Assembly: GCF_000011905.1 (NCBI RefSeq)
Contig: NC_002936.3
Span: 1 to 64,000 of the forward strand
Origin: Dehalococcoides mccartyi 195
Lineage (GTDB): Bacteria > Chloroflexota > Dehalococcoidia > Dehalococcoidales > Dehalococcoidaceae
Reading direction: 5' to 3'
DNA length: 64,000 bases
The position numbers and the translations under genes were made by a program. The notes under the pieces are model-generated. The model had not been told where the DNA came from, did not search any database, and saw nothing but the letters and a program-made list of their open reading frames with translations. Below are positions 1 to 10,744 of the stretch, piece after piece (positions within the stretch are counted from its first letter, which is position 1; the number at the start of each line of letters is the position of its first letter).

Positions 1-125
1 ACAACTTTATTTTAATTTATGCATCTATGAGGGCCGAAAGAGGCTAAAAACAGACATACCAGTGAGATTTGGAGAGTAAGGGGGTGTCAAGTGACCTTCT
101 ATCCCTGCCACAGGCACCTTGCTTG

Positions 126-154
126 TTGTCAACCGCCATTGTTACTATTTATCT
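126..154 (+). promoter_or_regulatory. weak candidate dnaA promoter
   Basis: A TTGTCA at 126-131 and a poor -10 (TTATCT, 149-154) lie 17 bases apart upstream of dnaA. The -10 match is weak, so this is only a candidate. Nothing else stands out in bases 1-260, and no classical TTATCCACA box was found there. Confidence 0.25.
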
Positions 155-260
155 AGTCTTTAACAGATTGGTACTTATTCTTTAAGGGGTGGATCATTTT
201 CATGGCAGAGTGCTTGCCCCCTTGATTTCAGATACGGTTTAATTACTGGGAGGGATATTT

Positions 261-1598
261 TTGTCTGTTCGGCCTGCACAAGAACTTTGGGAAACAGCCC
301 TGGGGGAGATTGAACTTCAGGTAAACAAGCCCAATTTCCGCACCTGGTTTGCCAAAACTGTCGGACTTAAGTACGACGGCAGTGAGTTTATTATAGGTGT
401 TCCCAATACTTTCGTAGCCGAATATCTGGAGGTCAATCAGCGTTCGCTGATTGAAAAAACCCTGATAAATATTACCCACAGCCCGGTTGAGCTGGGTTTC
501 CAGCTTGTCCAGTCCGCTCAGGTACAGGCTGCCGCTCCCCAAACAGCCAGAGAAAAAACCGTTTCACCCTTTAACCCCCGTTACACCTTTGAATCCTTTA
601 TAGTGGGTTCCTGCAACCGCCTGGCTCATGCCGCTTCGCTGGCCGCCACCCAGAATCCCGGCAAGAGCTACAACCCGCTTTATATCTATGCGGCAGCCGG
701 TTTAGGCAAGACCCATCTTTTACAGGCTATCGGCCATCTAGCAAACTTAAACCGCCGCAAGGCCCTGTATGTCAGCGGGGAACAGTTTACCACTGACTTT
801 ATATCATCTATCCGGAACGGCCAAACCGAAGAGTTCCGTGCCCGTTACCGGGATGTAGATTTATTGCTGCTGGATGATGTCCAGTTTATCGGCGGCAAGG
901 AGCAGACCGAAGAATGCCTGTTCCATACCTTTAATGACCTGCATAACTCCAACCGCCAGATAGTCATTTCAGCAGATTCACCCCCCAAGTCACTGCCCCA
1001 GCTGGCCGAAAGACTGCGTTCCCGTTTTGAGTGGGGGCTGACGATTGAGATTGAACCGCCGGATGAAAAAACCCGCTTGGAGCTTTTGCAGCTTAAAGCT
1101 GAGCAGTCCGGCACCGAACTTAATATGGACACCCTGGAGTACCTGGCTCAGGAAGTAAAGCATAATATCCGCGAACTGGAAGGCAGCCTTAACCGGGTGC
1201 TGGCCTATGCCCGCCTGCTAAGGGCTACCATTACCCCGGACCTGGCCGCCAGAGCCCTGTCGGATATCGGCTCACGCCCGGTCAGGGAAAACAGCCCTCT
1301 CCGCCCCGGTAATATAATTTCAGCGGTATCCCAGGTATTTCAAATACCCGCAACCGAACTTTTGGGTGCCGCCCGTGACAAAGATACCGCTCTGGCCCGT
1401 CAGTTTGCCATGTTTATGCTAAAGCAGCAAAACTCCGCCTCACTGGTAGAAATAGGCCAGTCCCTGGGGGGCAGAAGCGCTTCCACCGTCAGCCACGCCT
1501 GCGATAAAATCCAGCTGGAGTTGGAAAACAGCGCCTTTCTGCGCCTGAAAATGTCCGAGGTTCAAAACCAGCTTTCCCAGCAGCGCCTTTCCCGCTGA
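261..1598 (+). CDS. dnaA: chromosomal replication initiator DnaA, with divergent DNA-binding motif
   Basis: DnaA is the AAA+ ATPase that binds and opens the origin. The start is TTG at 261, with the ribosome site GGGAGGG at 248-254. At 445 aa it has normal length: domain I about 1-80, a linker, the AAA+ core about 107-330 with Walker A GLGKTH (147-152) and Walker B LLLLDDVQF (201-209), box VII RSRFEWGL (253-260) with the arginine finger, and domain IV from about 350. The odd part is the domain IV signature: the usual GGRDHTTV is GGRSASTV (403-410), so the residues matching E. coli Asp433, His434 and Thr435, which contact the DnaA box, are all replaced. The rest of the helix-turn-helix is conserved, so the protein looks functional with altered sequence preference. 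Confidence 0.98.
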   Translation: MSVRPAQELWETALGEIELQVNKPNFRTWFAKTVGLKYDGSEFIIGVPNTFVAEYLEVNQRSLIEKTLINITHSPVELGFQLVQSAQVQAAAPQTAREKTVSPFNPRYTFESFIVGSCNRLAHAASLAATQNPGKSYNPLYIYAAAGLGKTHLLQAIGHLANLNRRKALYVSGEQFTTDFISSIRNGQTEEFRARYRDVDLLLLDDVQFIGGKEQTEECLFHTFNDLHNSNRQIVISADSPPKSLPQLAERLRSRFEWGLTIEIEPPDEKTRLELLQLKAEQSGTELNMDTLEYLAQEVKHNIRELEGSLNRVLAYARLLRATITPDLAARALSDIGSRPVRENSPLRPGNIISAVSQVFQIPATELLGAARDKDTALARQFAMFMLKQQNSASLVEIGQSLGGRSASTVSHACDKIQLELENSAFLRLKMSEVQNQLSQQRLSR

Positions 1599-1923
1599 TA
1601 TTAGCCCTTTTCGCCGCACCGCTTTTCCTTATCCTTATATTTTTCTTTATTTTCATTCTGCCAGCAGGGTGCTTTTGCCGGTTTTTCTATTCTTTTTAGA
1701 CAGTCTTTCTATAACTTTATTATATTTTTCGATAACCGGGCTGAATTTTCGATAACTTTGCAGATACTTTGCTTTAAAAATAAGACCGGAGGACAGGAAT
1801 AGAGTTTTTACTCGTAAAGCCTTATTATTAGTATTTCTGATATACTTAAAAATAAACCAGTTAAAGTTAATGGGATTTCGACAACTTAAGAATTAGATAA
1901 CTTTTTAGATAAGGTGTTTTTAT
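1599..1923. other. oriC: candidate oriC with non-classical DnaA-box-like repeats
   Basis: This 325-base AT-rich gap between dnaA and obgE holds no ORF. It contains repeated copies of a TTTCGATAACTTT-like motif, all in one orientation: 1706-1718 (TTTCTATAACTTT), 1727-1736 (TTTTCGATAA plus C), 1746-1759 (TTTTCGATAACTTT), 1876-1887 (TTTCGACAACTT), 1893-1904 (TTAGATAACTTT) and 1906-1913 (TAGATAAG). On the minus strand the core reads TTATCGAAA, which matches the classical DnaA box TTATCCACA at seven of nine positions. Bacterial origins commonly adjoin dnaA. The origin role is inferred; the repeats are seen directly. Confidence 0.6.
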
Positions 1924-3198
1924 ATGTTTGACAGAGTGGAAATACGGATTAAGTCCGGAGACGGCGGCAGCGGCAAGGTTAGTTTCCGCCGCGAAAAATT
2001 TGTGCCTTACGGCGGGCCGGACGGGGGTGACGGCGGGGACGGGGGCAATGTATATCTGGAAGCTGATTCCGGGCTTTACAGCCTTTTAAATTTTAAACAT
2101 AAACGGGTGCATAAGGCGGCCAACGGCGAGAACGGTATGGGCAGCCGCTGTACCGGCCACAACGGGGCTGACCTGGTGATAAAAGTGCCGGTGGGTACGG
2201 TTGCTACTATTGTGGAAGAAAACGGCCAGAAACGGGTTCTGGCTGATTTGGCCGCTGACGGAGACCGTACCCTGGTAGCCCGCGGCGGGCAGGGCGGACT
2301 GGGCAATACCCACTTTGTTTCGTCCACCAACCAGGCCCCCATGCTGGCTCAGAAAGGCCAGCCGGGCGGCGAATATGAGCTGATACTGGAACTGAAACTG
2401 ATTGCCGATGTGGCTATTATCGGCTATCCGAATGTGGGCAAATCTTCGCTGCTTTCACTGCTTACCGCGGCCAAACCCAGGGTGGCTAATTACCCGTTTA
2501 CTACTCTTTCGCCGGTAATGGGGGTGGTGGAAAGGACAGAGGGTACATTTGTTATGGCGGAAGTACCCGGTCTTATTGAAGACGCCCATCTGGGCAGGGG
2601 GCTGGGGCATGACTTTTTACGCCATATTTCCCGTACCCGTATGGTTATCCATTTGCTGGACGGGACTTCGGATAACCCCATAGATGATATGATAAAGGTC
2701 AACAGCGAGCTGTACCTTTATGACGCCTCTTTGTCGGAACGCCCCCAGGTGGTGGCGGTAAACAAAATAGATGACGAACTGGTGCAGCTTAGACGTGAAG
2801 AGCTGACCGAGACTTTTAAAGAAGCCGGGCTGGAGGTATTTTTTATTTCAGCTCTGACGGGCGAAGGGGTGGAGGTGCTTTTGGATAAAGTAGCTGAAAA
2901 GCTGGCTATTCTTAAAGCGGCAGATGCACCTGAAACAGAAACTGACCAGGAAATCAAGGTATTCCGGCCTGCCCCCAAGGGCAAAATGGGTTTCCATATA
3001 ACCCGCCTGGAAGACGGCTGGCAGGTGGAAGCACCTGAAATTGAGCGGATTATTGAGCACTCTGATATTGAAGATTTGGAGGTCAGGCGGCAGATAATGG
3101 TGCTTCTTAAACACCGGAATGTCCAGCAGGCGTTGATAAAGGCCGGGGCAGTTATCGGCCAGAAGATTATAACCGGCAGGCTGGAATGGTATCTTTAA
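1924..3198 (+). CDS. obgE: Obg family GTPase ObgE/CgtA
   Basis: Obg is a ribosome-associated GTPase involved in 50S assembly and stress signalling. The 424 aa comprise a glycine-rich Obg fold (about 1-158), a G domain (about 159-325) and a C-terminal OCT domain. G1 is GYPNVGKSS and G4 is NKID, with SALTGEG as G5. G3 is normally DIPG but reads EVPG, an Asp to Glu change at the switch II metal-contact position. The ATG is preceded by AAGGTG (1911-1916). The end overlaps nadD by 13 bases, so the two are probably translated together. Confidence 0.97.
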   Translation: MFDRVEIRIKSGDGGSGKVSFRREKFVPYGGPDGGDGGDGGNVYLEADSGLYSLLNFKHKRVHKAANGENGMGSRCTGHNGADLVIKVPVGTVATIVEENGQKRVLADLAADGDRTLVARGGQGGLGNTHFVSSTNQAPMLAQKGQPGGEYELILELKLIADVAIIGYPNVGKSSLLSLLTAAKPRVANYPFTTLSPVMGVVERTEGTFVMAEVPGLIEDAHLGRGLGHDFLRHISRTRMVIHLLDGTSDNPIDDMIKVNSELYLYDASLSERPQVVAVNKIDDELVQLRREELTETFKEAGLEVFFISALTGEGVEVLLDKVAEKLAILKAADAPETETDQEIKVFRPAPKGKMGFHITRLEDGWQVEAPEIERIIEHSDIEDLEVRRQIMVLLKHRNVQQALIKAGAVIGQKIITGRLEWYL

Positions 3199-3800
3199 AA
3201 ACAGGCATACTGGGGGGGACTTTTGACCCTATTCATACCGGCCACCTGATACTGGCAGAAGAGGTAAAAAAGAGGCTGGGGCTGGATGAGATTATTTTTA
3301 TACCCACCGGCCAGCCATATTACAAAGCGGACAAGACTATCAGCCCGGCTGCAGACCGCCTGAACATGGTTAAACTGGCTATATCCGGCAAGCCCTATTT
3401 CAGGGTTATGGATATTGAAATAAAAAGAAGCGGCCCTACCTATACGGCAGACACCTTAAATGACCTGAAGCTTATTCTGCCCGAAAAGACCGAACTTTAC
3501 TTTATATTGGGCTGGGATAATCTGGAGGCTTTGCCGCGCTGGCATAAGGCTTCGGAAATAATACGGCTCTGCCAGCTGGTGGCGGTGCCCCGGATAGGGC
3601 AGGCAAAGCCTGATGTGGACGAACTGGATGACAAACTGCCCGGTTTGCAGCAGAGCCTTATTATGCTGTCCAAGCCGGAGGTAGATGTCTCTTCGTCTCT
3701 GGTAAGGGAAAGGCTGGAAAACGGACAGGGCGTGGAACATCTGGTGCCTGAGGCAGTGGCTGCCTACATCAAAGAGCACGGTTTGTACCACAGGCAATAA
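3186..3800 (+). CDS. nadD: nicotinate-nucleotide adenylyltransferase NadD
   Basis: NadD joins nicotinate mononucleotide with ATP to give deamido-NAD in NAD synthesis. The 204-aa protein has the nucleotidyltransferase signature GGTFDPIHTGH near the N-terminus (HxGH class) and the C-terminal SSSLVRERL motif equivalent to ISSTxIR. Its ATG lies inside the 3' end of obgE. A strong palindromic terminator follows and separates it from the convergent gyrB. An obg-nadD pairing is common in bacteria. Confidence 0.96.
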   Translation: MVSLKTGILGGTFDPIHTGHLILAEEVKKRLGLDEIIFIPTGQPYYKADKTISPAADRLNMVKLAISGKPYFRVMDIEIKRSGPTYTADTLNDLKLILPEKTELYFILGWDNLEALPRWHKASEIIRLCQLVAVPRIGQAKPDVDELDDKLPGLQQSLIMLSKPEVDVSSSLVRERLENGQGVEHLVPEAVAAYIKEHGLYHRQ

Positions 3801-3828
3801 AGCCGCTATTTTAACGTCAGACAAAAAT

Positions 3829-3852
3829 AAGGGGCGTCTTAAGACGCCCCTT
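3829..3852. terminator. bidirectional terminator between nadD and gyrB
   Basis: A perfect 24-base palindrome (12-base arms, AAGGGGCGTCTT) lies between two convergent genes. Flanking A and T residues give a short T-run on either strand, so it can serve both. Confidence 0.85.
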
Positions 3853-3880
3853 AGCTGTTTTCAAAGGCTTTATTTCAGCC

Positions 3881-5818
<1,938 letters not shown>

Positions 5819-5944
5819 TCATCCTGCGGCTTAAAATATACAAATGAGCGGAGTTTAATACCAAGGCTCTTTAAAAAGAGACAAAAAAAGAGAGGTTTCA
5901 GAGGAGGGTTTTGACATACTCTAAAAGCTTTCATTAGATATCCA

Positions 5945-5973
5945 ATTATAGCACACAGGCTTAAACGGGTAAA
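5945..5973 (-). promoter_or_regulatory. gyrB promoter
   Basis: On the minus strand TTTACC (5968-5973) and TATAAT (5945-5950) are 17 bases apart, and a TG one base before the -10 makes it an extended -10. Transcription would start near 5938. Confidence 0.65.
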
Positions 5974-6012
5974 GAAATCAGCTACACCCCAGCTTTGGAA
6001 GGCAGGGCAAAA

Positions 6013-8199
6013 TCAGCCGGACCTTGAGCCGTCCGCACCCACCCGGCTGATACTTATGATGCCGCGTATACCCTCCAGTTTGGCCATCAGCCTGGTCAGC
6101 TGGGAAAGGCTTTTTATCTGGGCGGTCATGGCAAGGGTGGTAGTTTTATCGTCATTTTCAGTTACGGTCATGGAGAGGATACTTATTTTTTCTTCGGCTA
6201 CCATGGTGGAAATATCCCGTACCAGACCCACCCTGTCCCAGGCCTGCATGCGGATAGAGGCCGGGTAAAGTTCTTCTTTGGGTATACCCCAGTCTACGCT
6301 CACCAGTCTCTCCTTCTCTTCCTCGTGGAGAATATTGTGGCAGTCCTGACGGTGTACTGTAACACCCCGGTTACGGGTGACATAACCTATTATATCGTCA
6401 CCGGGTACCGGGTTGCAGCATTTGGCAATATTGGTTAAAAGAGAACCGGTGCCCATCACCGAAACACTGCTCTGGGAGGAGGGCTTGGCGGTCTGAACCG
6501 TCGGGGTGATAACCCTGGGCTGTTCCTGCTGGCTGAGGAGTTTCATGGATACCTGATGGACTGAAACCGCCCCGTAGCCTATGGCTGCCAGAAATTCATC
6601 TGCATTTTCGTATTTAAAGGCTTTGGCCAAAGCCTCACGGTCAACTGTTTTTATGCCGATATGCTTAAGCTCTTTTTCCAGCAGCTCCCGGCCGCGTTCC
6701 AGGTTTTCTGTCCGTTCCTGTTTTTTGAACCAGGCCAGTATCTTTTCGCGGGCGTGATGGGTTTTTATATAACCCATATTGGCATTCAGCCAGTCACGGC
6801 TGGGGCCGCGGTCCTTTTTGGTGGTGACTATTTCCACTACCTCACCGTTTTTCAGCTGGTAATCCAGGGGTACCAGCCGCCCGTTTGCTTTGGCACCTAT
6901 ACAGCGGTTGCCCAGTTCGGTATGGATACGGTAAGCAAAATCTATGGGGGTAGCCCCTTTGGCCAAATCTTTTATTTCGCCTTTGGGGGTAAAGACAAAG
7001 ACCTGGTCGTTGAAAATATCGGTCTTGACGGATTCCAGAAATTCTTCGGCGCCGCGCATATCACGGTGCCACTCAATAAGCTGTCTCAGCCAGCCGATAC
7101 GGTCTTCAAAGTTTACGTCTTCTTTACCGGCGGTTTTGTAACGCCAGTGGGCGGCCACACCGTATTCGGCAATATGGTGCATCTGGTAAGTGCGTACCTG
7201 AACCTCAAGCGGGGTAGTGCCTAAACTCATAACGGCGGTATGCAGGGACTGATAGCCGTTCGGTTTGGGGTTGGCTATATAATCATCAAACGCACCCGGT
7301 ATGGGGTGCCACAAACTGTGGACAATGCCTATGGCATGGTAACAGTCCGGTATGTCATTTACCAGCACCCTCAGGGCGAGTACGTCATAAATATCTTCAA
7401 ACTGTTTGCCCTGGGAGGCATATTTTTCCATTTTCTGATAAATGCTGTAAAGGTGTTTGGGGCGGCCGGAGAGTTCCACCTTCAGCCCGTTTTTTTCAAA
7501 TTCGCTCTGAAGAATGGCACTGACGTGTTCAATATAATTTTTGCGCTGGGCAAGTTTTGAATCTACTAGGTTGGCTACCTGGCGGTAATGGCGGGGGTCA
7601 AGGTAACGGAAGGCCAGGTCTTCAAGCTGCCATTTCAGCTCCCATATGCCCAGGCGGTGAGCAAGGGGGGCGTAGATTTCCATAGTTTCCTTGGCTATGC
7701 TGCGGCGTTTTTCAGCCGAAAGTGCCTGAAGGGTGCGCATATTGTGAAAGCGGTCTGCCAGTTTTATAAAGACCACCCGCAAATCTTCGGACATGGCCAC
7801 CAGCATTTTACGCAGGTTTTCAGCCTGACGCAGGCTGGCATTGCCGCCGGGGCGGCGGGCATCTTCTATGCCGGGGCCAAGTGCCAGCTTGCTCAGCTTG
7901 GTGACCCCGTCTACCAGTTTGGCTACGTCTGCCCCGAATTTTTTTTCTATCTGCTCCAGGCTGATATGGGCATCTTCGGGGACGTCATGGAGCAGAGCGG
8001 CCGCCAGGGTGGCCGAGTCCAGCTGGAGGTCAGCCAGAGTTATGGCCACGTTTAAGGGGTGTTCAATAAAGGGTTCGCCGGATTTCCGCATCTGGCCGGT
8101 GTGGGCTGCGGCGGCATAGTTATAGGCTTCCTCCAGAAAAACCAGTTTTTCCGGAGGAAGGTATTTGGAGGCCTTTTCTTTAAGATCAGCGAATTCCAT
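6013..8199 (-). CDS. rel: bifunctional (p)ppGpp synthetase/hydrolase (Rel/SpoT family)
   Basis: This enzyme makes and degrades the stringent-response alarmone. The 728 aa carry an N-terminal HD hydrolase domain (LLHDVPED and KLADRFHNM, both His-Asp motifs intact), a synthetase domain with NPKPNGYQSLHT, a TGS domain (FVFTPKGEIKDL), and a C-terminal ACT domain. The synthetase motif that usually reads RxKD in bifunctional Rel proteins reads AFDD here, closer to the ExDD of E. coli RelA. The hydrolase residues look complete, so it is called bifunctional. No second long homologue is seen in the window. Confidence 0.95.
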   Translation of the reverse strand: MEFADLKEKASKYLPPEKLVFLEEAYNYAAAAHTGQMRKSGEPFIEHPLNVAITLADLQLDSATLAAALLHDVPEDAHISLEQIEKKFGADVAKLVDGVTKLSKLALGPGIEDARRPGGNASLRQAENLRKMLVAMSEDLRVVFIKLADRFHNMRTLQALSAEKRRSIAKETMEIYAPLAHRLGIWELKWQLEDLAFRYLDPRHYRQVANLVDSKLAQRKNYIEHVSAILQSEFEKNGLKVELSGRPKHLYSIYQKMEKYASQGKQFEDIYDVLALRVLVNDIPDCYHAIGIVHSLWHPIPGAFDDYIANPKPNGYQSLHTAVMSLGTTPLEVQVRTYQMHHIAEYGVAAHWRYKTAGKEDVNFEDRIGWLRQLIEWHRDMRGAEEFLESVKTDIFNDQVFVFTPKGEIKDLAKGATPIDFAYRIHTELGNRCIGAKANGRLVPLDYQLKNGEVVEIVTTKKDRGPSRDWLNANMGYIKTHHAREKILAWFKKQERTENLERGRELLEKELKHIGIKTVDREALAKAFKYENADEFLAAIGYGAVSVHQVSMKLLSQQEQPRVITPTVQTAKPSSQSSVSVMGTGSLLTNIAKCCNPVPGDDIIGYVTRNRGVTVHRQDCHNILHEEEKERLVSVDWGIPKEELYPASIRMQAWDRVGLVRDISTMVAEEKISILSMTVTENDDKTTTLAMTAQIKSLSQLTRLMAKLEGIRGIISISRVGADGSRSG

Positions 8200-8231
8200 C
8201 TTGAAATACCGCCCTTGGTTTAATAACTAAA

Positions 8232-8261
8232 AGTATAGCGCACTGGCAGCGGTGTGTACAA
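8232..8261 (-). promoter_or_regulatory. rel promoter
   Basis: Minus-strand TTGTAC (8256-8261) and TATACT (8232-8237) are spaced by 18 bases. The site lies back to back with the hisS promoter in the same short gap. Confidence 0.6.
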
Positions 8262-8265
8262 AATC

Positions 8266-8294
8266 TGGCGTCATGCCTAACTAAAGGCTATAAT
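8266..8294 (+). promoter_or_regulatory. hisS promoter
   Basis: A perfect TATAAT at 8289-8294 lies upstream of hisS. The -35 at 8266-8271 (TGGCGT) is weak. Transcription would start near 8301. Confidence 0.6.
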
Positions 8295-8327
8295 AGAGAC
8301 CACTTACAGTTGAAGGAGACAGATAGC

Positions 8328-9584
8328 TTGTACCAGTCACCCAGAGGTACAGAAGATATACTGCCTGAAGACCAGCCTTACTGGCATTTTGTCAGGCAGC
8401 AGGCCGCCCGGATAGCCGCCCTGTACGGTTACCAGCGGACAGATACACCCGTTTTTGAAGATGCCGGGCTGTTTGTGCGGAGTGTTGGCGAGGGGACAGA
8501 CATTGTCTCCAAGGAAATGTATACCTTTGAAGACCGGGGCGGAGACAAACTGACTTTGCGTCCTGAAGGGACTGCCCCCATTTGCCGGGCTTACCTTGAG
8601 CATGGCATGCAGACCCGCACCAAGCCGGTCAAGCTTTATTATCTTAGCTCTATTTTCCGTTATGACCGCCCCCAAGCCGGGCGTTACCGCCAGCACCACC
8701 AGTTTGGTTTTGAGGCTATTGGCGAGGCTGATGCTTCGCTGGATGCCGAAGTTATAGAAATGGCCTGGCGTTTTTACAATCTGCTGGGTATCAATGACCT
8801 TTCGCTGGAGTTAAACAGCATAGGCTGCCGTGAGTGCCGCCCTGCCTATATTTCGGCCCTTAAAGCTTATTACGGGCAGCATGAAGGAAAGCTTTGTTCA
8901 GACTGTAAAACCCGTTTGGATAAAAACACCCTGCGTTTGCTGGACTGCAAGCGGGAGGAATGCCAGTGCGTGGCTGAAAATGCTCCCCGCAGCGCAGATT
9001 ACCTTTGCCCGGACTGCCTTGCCCACTATAACCGCCTGAAGGAGTGCCTGACGGTAGTGGATTTGCCCTTCCATGAAAATTTCCGTCTGGTAAGGGGTCT
9101 TGATTACTACAGCCGCACTGTTTTTGAAATCCAGCCCAGGATAGAGGGTGCCCAGAGTACCATTGGCGGCGGAGGGCGTTATGACGGGCTGATAGAACAG
9201 CTTGGCGGAGAGCCTACCCCGGCCATAGGTTTTGCTACCGGTATTGAGCGGATTATTTTAAACCTGAAGCGGCAGGGTATTACCCCGCCTCCCTTGCCTT
9301 CCCCTTCGGTTTTTCTGGCTTATATGGGAGAGGCCGCCTCTTTAGCTTCAATTGCTTTGGCATCAGACCTGCGTAAAGCGGGTATAGGTATATACCAGAC
9401 ATATGCCCAAAAGAGTATTAAGGCTCAGCTCAGGCAGGCCAACAGCCTGGGTGCAGACTGGGCGGTGATACTGGGTGAAGAAGAACTGAAACAGGGCTGT
9501 GCTGTCCTCCGGAATATGAAAGAGGCCGGTCAGGCAACCATACCCCTTGACCAGCTGATTTGTGAGATAAAAAAACAGATATGA
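8328..9584 (+). CDS. hisS: histidyl-tRNA synthetase
   Basis: HisRS charges tRNA-His. It is a class II synthetase: motif 2 GRYRQHHQFGFEAIGE, the histidine-binding GLDYYSRTVFEI, motif 3 ATGIERI, then an anticodon-binding domain. The start chosen is TTG at 8328 (418 aa), because AAGGAG (8312-8317) sits ten bases upstream and the family begins near MYQ-PRGT. A further in-frame TTG at 8310 would add six residues but lacks a ribosome site. A cysteine-rich insert (CRECRP, CSDC, CPDC) is normal for many bacterial HisRS. The stop overlaps the next start by four bases (ATGA). Confidence 0.95.
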   Translation: MYQSPRGTEDILPEDQPYWHFVRQQAARIAALYGYQRTDTPVFEDAGLFVRSVGEGTDIVSKEMYTFEDRGGDKLTLRPEGTAPICRAYLEHGMQTRTKPVKLYYLSSIFRYDRPQAGRYRQHHQFGFEAIGEADASLDAEVIEMAWRFYNLLGINDLSLELNSIGCRECRPAYISALKAYYGQHEGKLCSDCKTRLDKNTLRLLDCKREECQCVAENAPRSADYLCPDCLAHYNRLKECLTVVDLPFHENFRLVRGLDYYSRTVFEIQPRIEGAQSTIGGGGRYDGLIEQLGGEPTPAIGFATGIERIILNLKRQGITPPPLPSPSVFLAYMGEAASLASIALASDLRKAGIGIYQTYAQKSIKAQLRQANSLGADWAVILGEEELKQGCAVLRNMKEAGQATIPLDQLICEIKKQI

Positions 9585-10744
9585 CAAAGAATATACTAAT
9601 TATTGGCGGTTACGGCAATGCCGGCAGCTGTATAGCTATGCTCCTCCTTCAGGAGACAGATGCCCGCATATTTCTGGGCGGCAGGAATCTGGAGAAAGCC
9701 AGGTATGTAGCCGAAGGGCTGAACCAGCTGGAAAACATCCAGCGGGTAGAGGGGGTAAAACTAAATGTGGAAGACCCCCAGAGCCTGAAAGAGGCTTTCT
9801 GCGGTATGGACATAGTGGTGGTGGCTTCCAATACGCCCGAATATGCCCGCCAGATTGCCTTTGCCGCTTTGGAAGCTAAAGTGGATTATATTGATATCCA
9901 GTATTCAGACCGCAAGCTTCACCAGCTGAAGCTGCTTTCCCAGAAGATAAATAATGCTAATTTGTGCTTTATTACCGAGGCCGGCTCGCTGCCGGGACTG
10001 CCTTCGGCCCTGGTGCATTTTTGCCATCAAGGGTTTACCACTCTGGAAAGGGTTTCGGTGGGGGCTATTATCTGCCAGAACTGGAAATCAGCCATATCCG
10101 AAGAGCGCACCAACGAAGTAATGCGCCAGCTTTCGGATTACCAGCCCTATATTTACCGGGATTATCACTGGAAGCGTTTGGGCTGGTTTCGCCCCGGCAC
10201 TTCACGCACCTTTAATTTCGGGCCTTTCGGCCGTTTTTCCTGCGGCCCTATGACCCTTGAAGAAATGCGCCCGCTGCCCGGCATGTACCCCACCCTCAAA
10301 GAGCTGGGTTTTTATCTGGGCGGGTTTAACTGGTTTACCAACTGGATAAGCATACCCCTTTTGAACCTTGGGCTTCGCTTTTTGGGCAAAGAGGCTAAAC
10401 GCTCTTTGGGCAGACTGCTGGTCTGGGGGCTGCGCAATTTTGACAGCCAGCCTTATGGTATGGCCATCAAGGTTTCCGCCAGAGGCGAAAGGGGCGGGAT
10501 AAGGGAGCGGCAGGAAATGCTGCTTTCCCATAAAGATTCATATATGTTTACGGCTATACCCCTGGTAGCCTGCTTGAAACAGTATATAGACGGTTCAGCC
10601 CGGCGTTCCGGCCTGCATTATATGGGGCATCTGGTAGATTCCAGGCGGCTGGTGGCGGATATGGAAAAAATGGGTATGACTATCCGTTTTCAAACCCATC
10701 TGATAGACAAGCCCCCGGCAGAACGCCCCCGGATAGAAAACTAA
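9581..10744 (+). CDS. saccharopine dehydrogenase-like NAD(P)-binding protein
   Basis: The protein begins with a Rossmann fold ([13 protein letters not shown], residues 6-18) and, at 387 aa, fits the saccharopine dehydrogenase/NADP-binding family. Substrate and pathway are not evident; relatives act on amino acids, lipids or quinone-type substrates. A stretch around residues 240-270 is rich in aromatic and aliphatic residues and may touch the membrane. It is translationally coupled to hisS and converges with plsY, sharing the last four bases. Confidence 0.75.
   Translation: MTKNILIIGGYGNAGSCIAMLLLQETDARIFLGGRNLEKARYVAEGLNQLENIQRVEGVKLNVEDPQSLKEAFCGMDIVVVASNTPEYARQIAFAALEAKVDYIDIQYSDRKLHQLKLLSQKINNANLCFITEAGSLPGLPSALVHFCHQGFTTLERVSVGAIICQNWKSAISEERTNEVMRQLSDYQPYIYRDYHWKRLGWFRPGTSRTFNFGPFGRFSCGPMTLEEMRPLPGMYPTLKELGFYLGGFNWFTNWISIPLLNLGLRFLGKEAKRSLGRLLVWGLRNFDSQPYGMAIKVSARGERGGIRERQEMLLSHKDSYMFTAIPLVACLKQYIDGSARRSGLHYMGHLVDSRRLVADMEKMGMTIRFQTHLIDKPPAERPRIEN

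Noticed and set aside
1-260. Search for classical DnaA boxes (TTATNCACA) before dnaA
   Set aside because: None found; only a lone TTATCTAG-like word at about 149, too weak to call.
5911-5939. TTGACA-17-TTAGAT on the plus strand between gyrB and rel
   Set aside because: It points into the antisense of rel with no gene to serve; probably chance, though an antisense RNA cannot be excluded.
6661-8119. Long plus-strand ORFs opposite rel
   Set aside because: They are shadows of the rel coding frame, with no motifs or start signals.
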